Assembly: GCF_003073045.1 (NCBI RefSeq)
Contig: NC_037593.1
Coordinates: 4,393,525 to 4,457,524 of the forward strand
DNA from: Pomacea canaliculata
Lineage: Eukaryota; Mollusca; Gastropoda; Architaenioglossa; Ampullariidae
DNA length: 64,000 nucleotides
Reading direction: 5' to 3'
Positions 60,276 to 64,000 of the stretch are shown here, piece by piece. Under the pieces are notes generated by a model that did no database searches, was not told where the DNA came from, and saw only the letters and a list, made by a program, of their open reading frames with translations. A program made the translations under genes and the position numbers. Each line of letters opens with the position of its first letter. Position 1 is the first letter of the stretch.

Positions 60276-63200
60276 AACAACAGCAGCAGCAGCAACAACA
60301 ACAATGCAGGAAATTATGCCTTTAAAAGATATTTATTTTCTGTATAAAAATCATCCACTGAAAGTTGTCCAAAGTGCATTTAAAAATCACGTACAAAAAT
60401 TTCTTTAAACAGAGCGGAAATAACGTTATACTTTCTTTCACTCTCTCTTTCTCTCTCGCGCGCGCTCTCACACGTTATAAAATATAAGCAACAAGGAACA
60501 GGTCTTGAATTTTTAAATACGTCAAAGCATAAATAGTTGAAATCAAAATAAAAAGTTAACGAACAATGAGGTTTGAACAAAAAATCATCCTAAATGTTAT
60601 TTTTCGTACATCTGAGCAATGTGTGGAATGTTACTTCTACTGTATCACCTCCTTTCGGTTTAGTATTTGAACAATAAACTTAGTTAATTGAAGCTCTAAG
60701 ACATGGAGCAATATAACAGTGTTGCCACCTTTCGACTATGCTGGCACTGCCTGCAGAGCGGGCAAAAAGGTCATTTCTGAGCTTTGTCGTGCAGCATAAT
60801 CAGTCGATATCAACACGAGATACACTAAAAAAAACAACACAAAATAACCGTTTAACATTTTTAGCTATACTTTATTAATGTTAAAAACTAACGAATAATA
60901 TTTTGATGCAAAATATTAATGGACAGGATGATGAAATATGCTAGTTCCCGCTCCTCGCAGGTGTTTAAATAGTATGCTTTATACAACTAGTTGAAAATGA
61001 AAGTATGTCTCAAATTCGAATATTCAATCACATTACTCATTTCAAACAAACTCATTACATTTGATATCCCAAATATGCATCCAGTGATACAAAAATATGT
61101 TTTAAATAACAGTATTATCATTAAACACTCATCCAGTCAGCAAACTTGTTAACAACGCATCCAGCAAGTATGCATGCATAAGTTCATCGTCGAGATTGTT
61201 CAGTCGCTGTGTCATCGATACGACCTCTAAACATATATGATATCTAAATAGTCTTTGCTTTATTCTCTGAGCTATTCCCAGAGCCGCAGGGATAAAGTTT
61301 TCAAAACTTTGAACACAACTTGACAAAAATAAGCAATAATATTCAATTTGTGTTAACAGTTTGCAGATTTTTAAGGAGGGGTCGATAAATGCACTAGAAA
61401 TGGAAATCGCCATCTTTGGTGACTTGCTTACAGTGCAGAGTGCAATCATATCCTTTCCCCACAGCACACATTCCTCCAGCACTCATTATGTCCCTTTGTA
61501 AGCACAACCAAGCATGGGCCATTGCGATCGAGTTTTTAAAATTAATTTTTTGTGTGCAGAGTTGGAAGGCGAAGAATTTCGTTTTAAAGTTGCTGTCTAA
61601 GCAACTCAAAGAAAGTTATCTGATGCAACTTAAACTGATGAGCCCGATAAGACTGATGGGCTTGTCCACTGATGGACATGTAGATGGCAGAGATGCAAAG
61701 AAGAGGGTATGGCGGTGGGCGAAGAACTAGTCAGTCGGCCTGAGCAGAGAGCAGCGCAAGAGACGGGCGAAGTGATGAACGGATTTGGGCGGTATGTTGG
61801 AGCCGAGATGTGCATTGAGAGACTGGTTTTCCAACAGTATGGAATGCGAGGAGTTTGTGCAAACACCGCTAGGTGTAGGAACGTCTGTGCTTGAAGCACC
61901 TGTACCCGCTGCCTTCACTTTATCTGTTGTATCTGCAATAAATTAAAATAGAAAAACATCATGGTAGGAGTGTCTTTCTATCTCTATATCTCTTTATCCA
62001 TCTATTTATCAGTTCACACACACATTTTGATATGCAATAAATTTGCACATTACTAATTCTAGAGTTAATATTCTTCTGCTAGTTGCTTCTATATAATGCT
62101 TGAAAGAAAAGTCAAGTTCCTGGACCAGAAGGGGTCCTAGCTTACCCCCCGTCCCGCTTTGATTGTCAAAAAACATTCCCAGTTCCGTAATTATGAATAA
62201 TTGTAACCGGTTGGAAGAAGTTACAGTCGCGAAACTAGCCCACTTTCATTAAACGGTAACCGACAGCCCGAAAATTGCAGGGTGTCCAGAAACTAGTACC
62301 ACAGCTGAAATTAAGCGCCCAGAATAGATCGTCTCATTCACTAGTCGGCCCCTGGGTGAGATCTGCATGTCAGGCCAGGGCCGCAACGCAGCTAATAGGC
62401 TAGTTTATCCTGGCATTTAATGAGTGGGTTAGTGTGTCAGCAGACAAGGTTCAAAATGACACGACAGCCACCCCCCTTGTCCCGAGTATTTCACCAGACC
62501 CCTGTTACCCTACTTTTTCTCTTTCTCTATGCTATCTTATTGACTCTTCTTCTTGCTGCTCCTTCCTAAAACCCACTTGGTTTAGCGACCTTGCCGAAAT
62601 AAAATGAATCCCCTAACACAGAAAGAGAAAGAGACGTCTTGACGAAAAAAAAAATAAAAAAACCAAAACAAAAAAACAACAACAACAACAAACAAACAAA
62701 AAACAAAAAGAAACCAAAAAACCCAAACCCTGAAATGTCCGCGCCACACCGCTGTTCTTATTTTCACTTGGTGCATTAAAAAAAAGGAATATAATCTACC
62801 CAGACAGCCAAATCTCAGCCCCGTTTTTAACTTTTTAATATTATGTATATATCTGACCAGCGAGGACAGAGAAACGAAGATGACATTGAAGTTCCAAAAC
62901 GAGACCTAATCTGGTTGTCACGTTAGGTGCATCAGACTATGTACAGTAAATATGTTTAGTCGATAATCATGAAGAAAGACACTGAAATATACCTTAGGAC
63001 ATTTAAGTTCACTGACATTATCGAGCGGAGATAGTCAAAGTGTGTTACCAGGTCCAGACTTCACATCCTGTTTCCCACCCATTTGACCTCCTAGACCAGT
63101 TTTTTTCTCCCGCCGTTTTGGAGCCCACCACGTCTCTGACCTCGCTCTCTTCCCGTCTATCACGTCTCCAACCAGTTGCACCCCCTCTTACCTCCAACCT

Positions 63201-63938
63201 ATAAATCGGTCAAGTCTCTTTTGAGACTGATGGTGTGAGAAATACGTCCTTGAATAATCTTTGACTTGCACCGCGTGCCCTTATCCAACAGAACCTGCTG
63301 TGGTTTCGCTATGCGCTCGAACTGGAAGTGTTAGGCGAACAGGTAATCTGTTTCTAGCTGTTTTAAAACTTGTTTTCTTTTCCTAAAAATTGTCGAACAG
63401 GTACTGGTGCATAATGCTTGTATCAACATGGAATAAATGTTTACACATTCATTTGTTGTGATATTCTCTCCCCACCACCAAAAGCGAACGGTCAAGACTT
63501 ACAAAAGCTGTTTAAAGATTATTAATCAAGTTTCAATCGTATGATTATATTGACAGATAAGTAAAGGGGCGGCACCTTTAAATCCGATTTCAAACGCGAT
63601 AAGATACCACGTAGCAATGTGGAAAAGAAAGAAAGAACATAAGACCGTGAATAACACGGTATCTATTCCATTGCATTCTTTACAATGAACTTACGGGTAA
63701 GGAACATCGCAATGGGGAAGCTAGTATAGTAAGAGCTATTAAAGAGAATGTTTAACATATTTTAGTAAAAAGAGATTAATGCAAGTTTTCTATTTCTACG
63801 CTTTTTATAGAAAATTGAGTTAGATGAATGCACAGCAGGTCACACCCGAGAGGTTTCGGTTATATCAGGCAATCATAATTTCTACTTTATTCCATAACAA
63901 ATAATAAAGTTATTTCGTTTTCATTTCCCAGATTACAG
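60276..63938. other. Gene-poor right flank
   Basis: AT-rich DNA with no gene I can support. A 117-codon minus ORF at 61129-61482 is the longest frame and is not recognised. A dense A/C homopolymer tract lies at 62640-62735. No further element border is clear. Confidence 0.45.
62640..62735. repeat. A-rich low-complexity tract
   Basis: Runs of A broken by single C or G, with AAC units in the middle; looks like an expanded poly(A) tail, though no element body next to it is recognised. Confidence 0.8.
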
Positions 63939-64000
63939 AAGAGCGTGCCATGTTCAGAGGATCCCACTACTGCTGGTGCTCTTCATCATACTAGCACCAC
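63939..64000 (+). CDS. Possible partial exon with signal-peptide-like stretch
   Basis: After a pyrimidine-rich run and acceptor-like TTACAG, one frame reads RRACHVQRIPLLLVLFIILA to the window end: basic residues and then a hydrophobic core ending in small residues, as in a signal peptide or membrane anchor. There is no ATG in this frame inside the window, and other frames exist, so this is only a candidate. Confidence 0.2.

Noticed and set aside
61129-61482. 117-codon minus ORF with an amphipathic look
   Set aside because: No recognisable family and no supporting exon borders; left uncalled.

Overview
The window looks like a piece of an animal genome, most likely a lophotrochozoan and probably a mollusc. 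Genes are split by introns with GT/AG borders and small exons. The intergenic DNA is AT-rich and strewn with tRNA-derived SINEs, LINE tails and hAT elements. No bacterial gene layout is seen. The species call is an inference from gene content and repeat style, not from a marker gene.

Left part (1-15,050): two divergent Rab-family small GTPase genes lie on the minus strand (485-5633 and 11022-14899). They share the same three-exon plan and intron phases, so they look like a local duplication. Both lack the guanine-reading N-K-x-D motif. Between them, on the plus strand, are the last two coding exons of a DJ-1/PfpI-family protein (7359-8129). Stretches 15,050-21,100 and 8,130-11,020 hold no gene I can support.

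Middle part (21,120-33,620): a head-to-head pair. QPRT (quinolinate phosphoribosyltransferase, minus, 3 exons, 309 residues) and BRAP (BRCA1-associated protein, a RING/UBP-zinc-finger ubiquitin ligase, plus, 15 exons) start only 401 bases apart and probably share a two-way promoter. A LINE fragment sits in a QPRT intron. A 196-bp hAT MITE with clear 8-bp target duplications, nested in an older foldback repeat, sits in a BRAP intron.

Right part (38,100-55,215): a retroelement fossil is followed without a gap by three unrelated tandem arrays: a GAT-type microsatellite with higher-order repeats (about 0.95 kb), a 7-bp satellite (about 2 kb, roughly 290 units) and a 77% G+C 56-bp minisatellite (about 11.4 kb, roughly 200 units). 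Both GC-richer satellites have consensus units free of stop codons on both strands, which creates giant spurious ORFs in all six frames. Array variants are grouped in blocks. After the arrays come a pair of direct repeats about 2.5 kb apart, the tail of a hAT transposase, a LINE 3' end and gene-free AT-rich DNA. The last 62 bases may open a new exon.

Two host coding exons (Rab-like gene B exon 1 and BRAP exon 4) carry frame breaks that could be indel errors in a long-read assembly.
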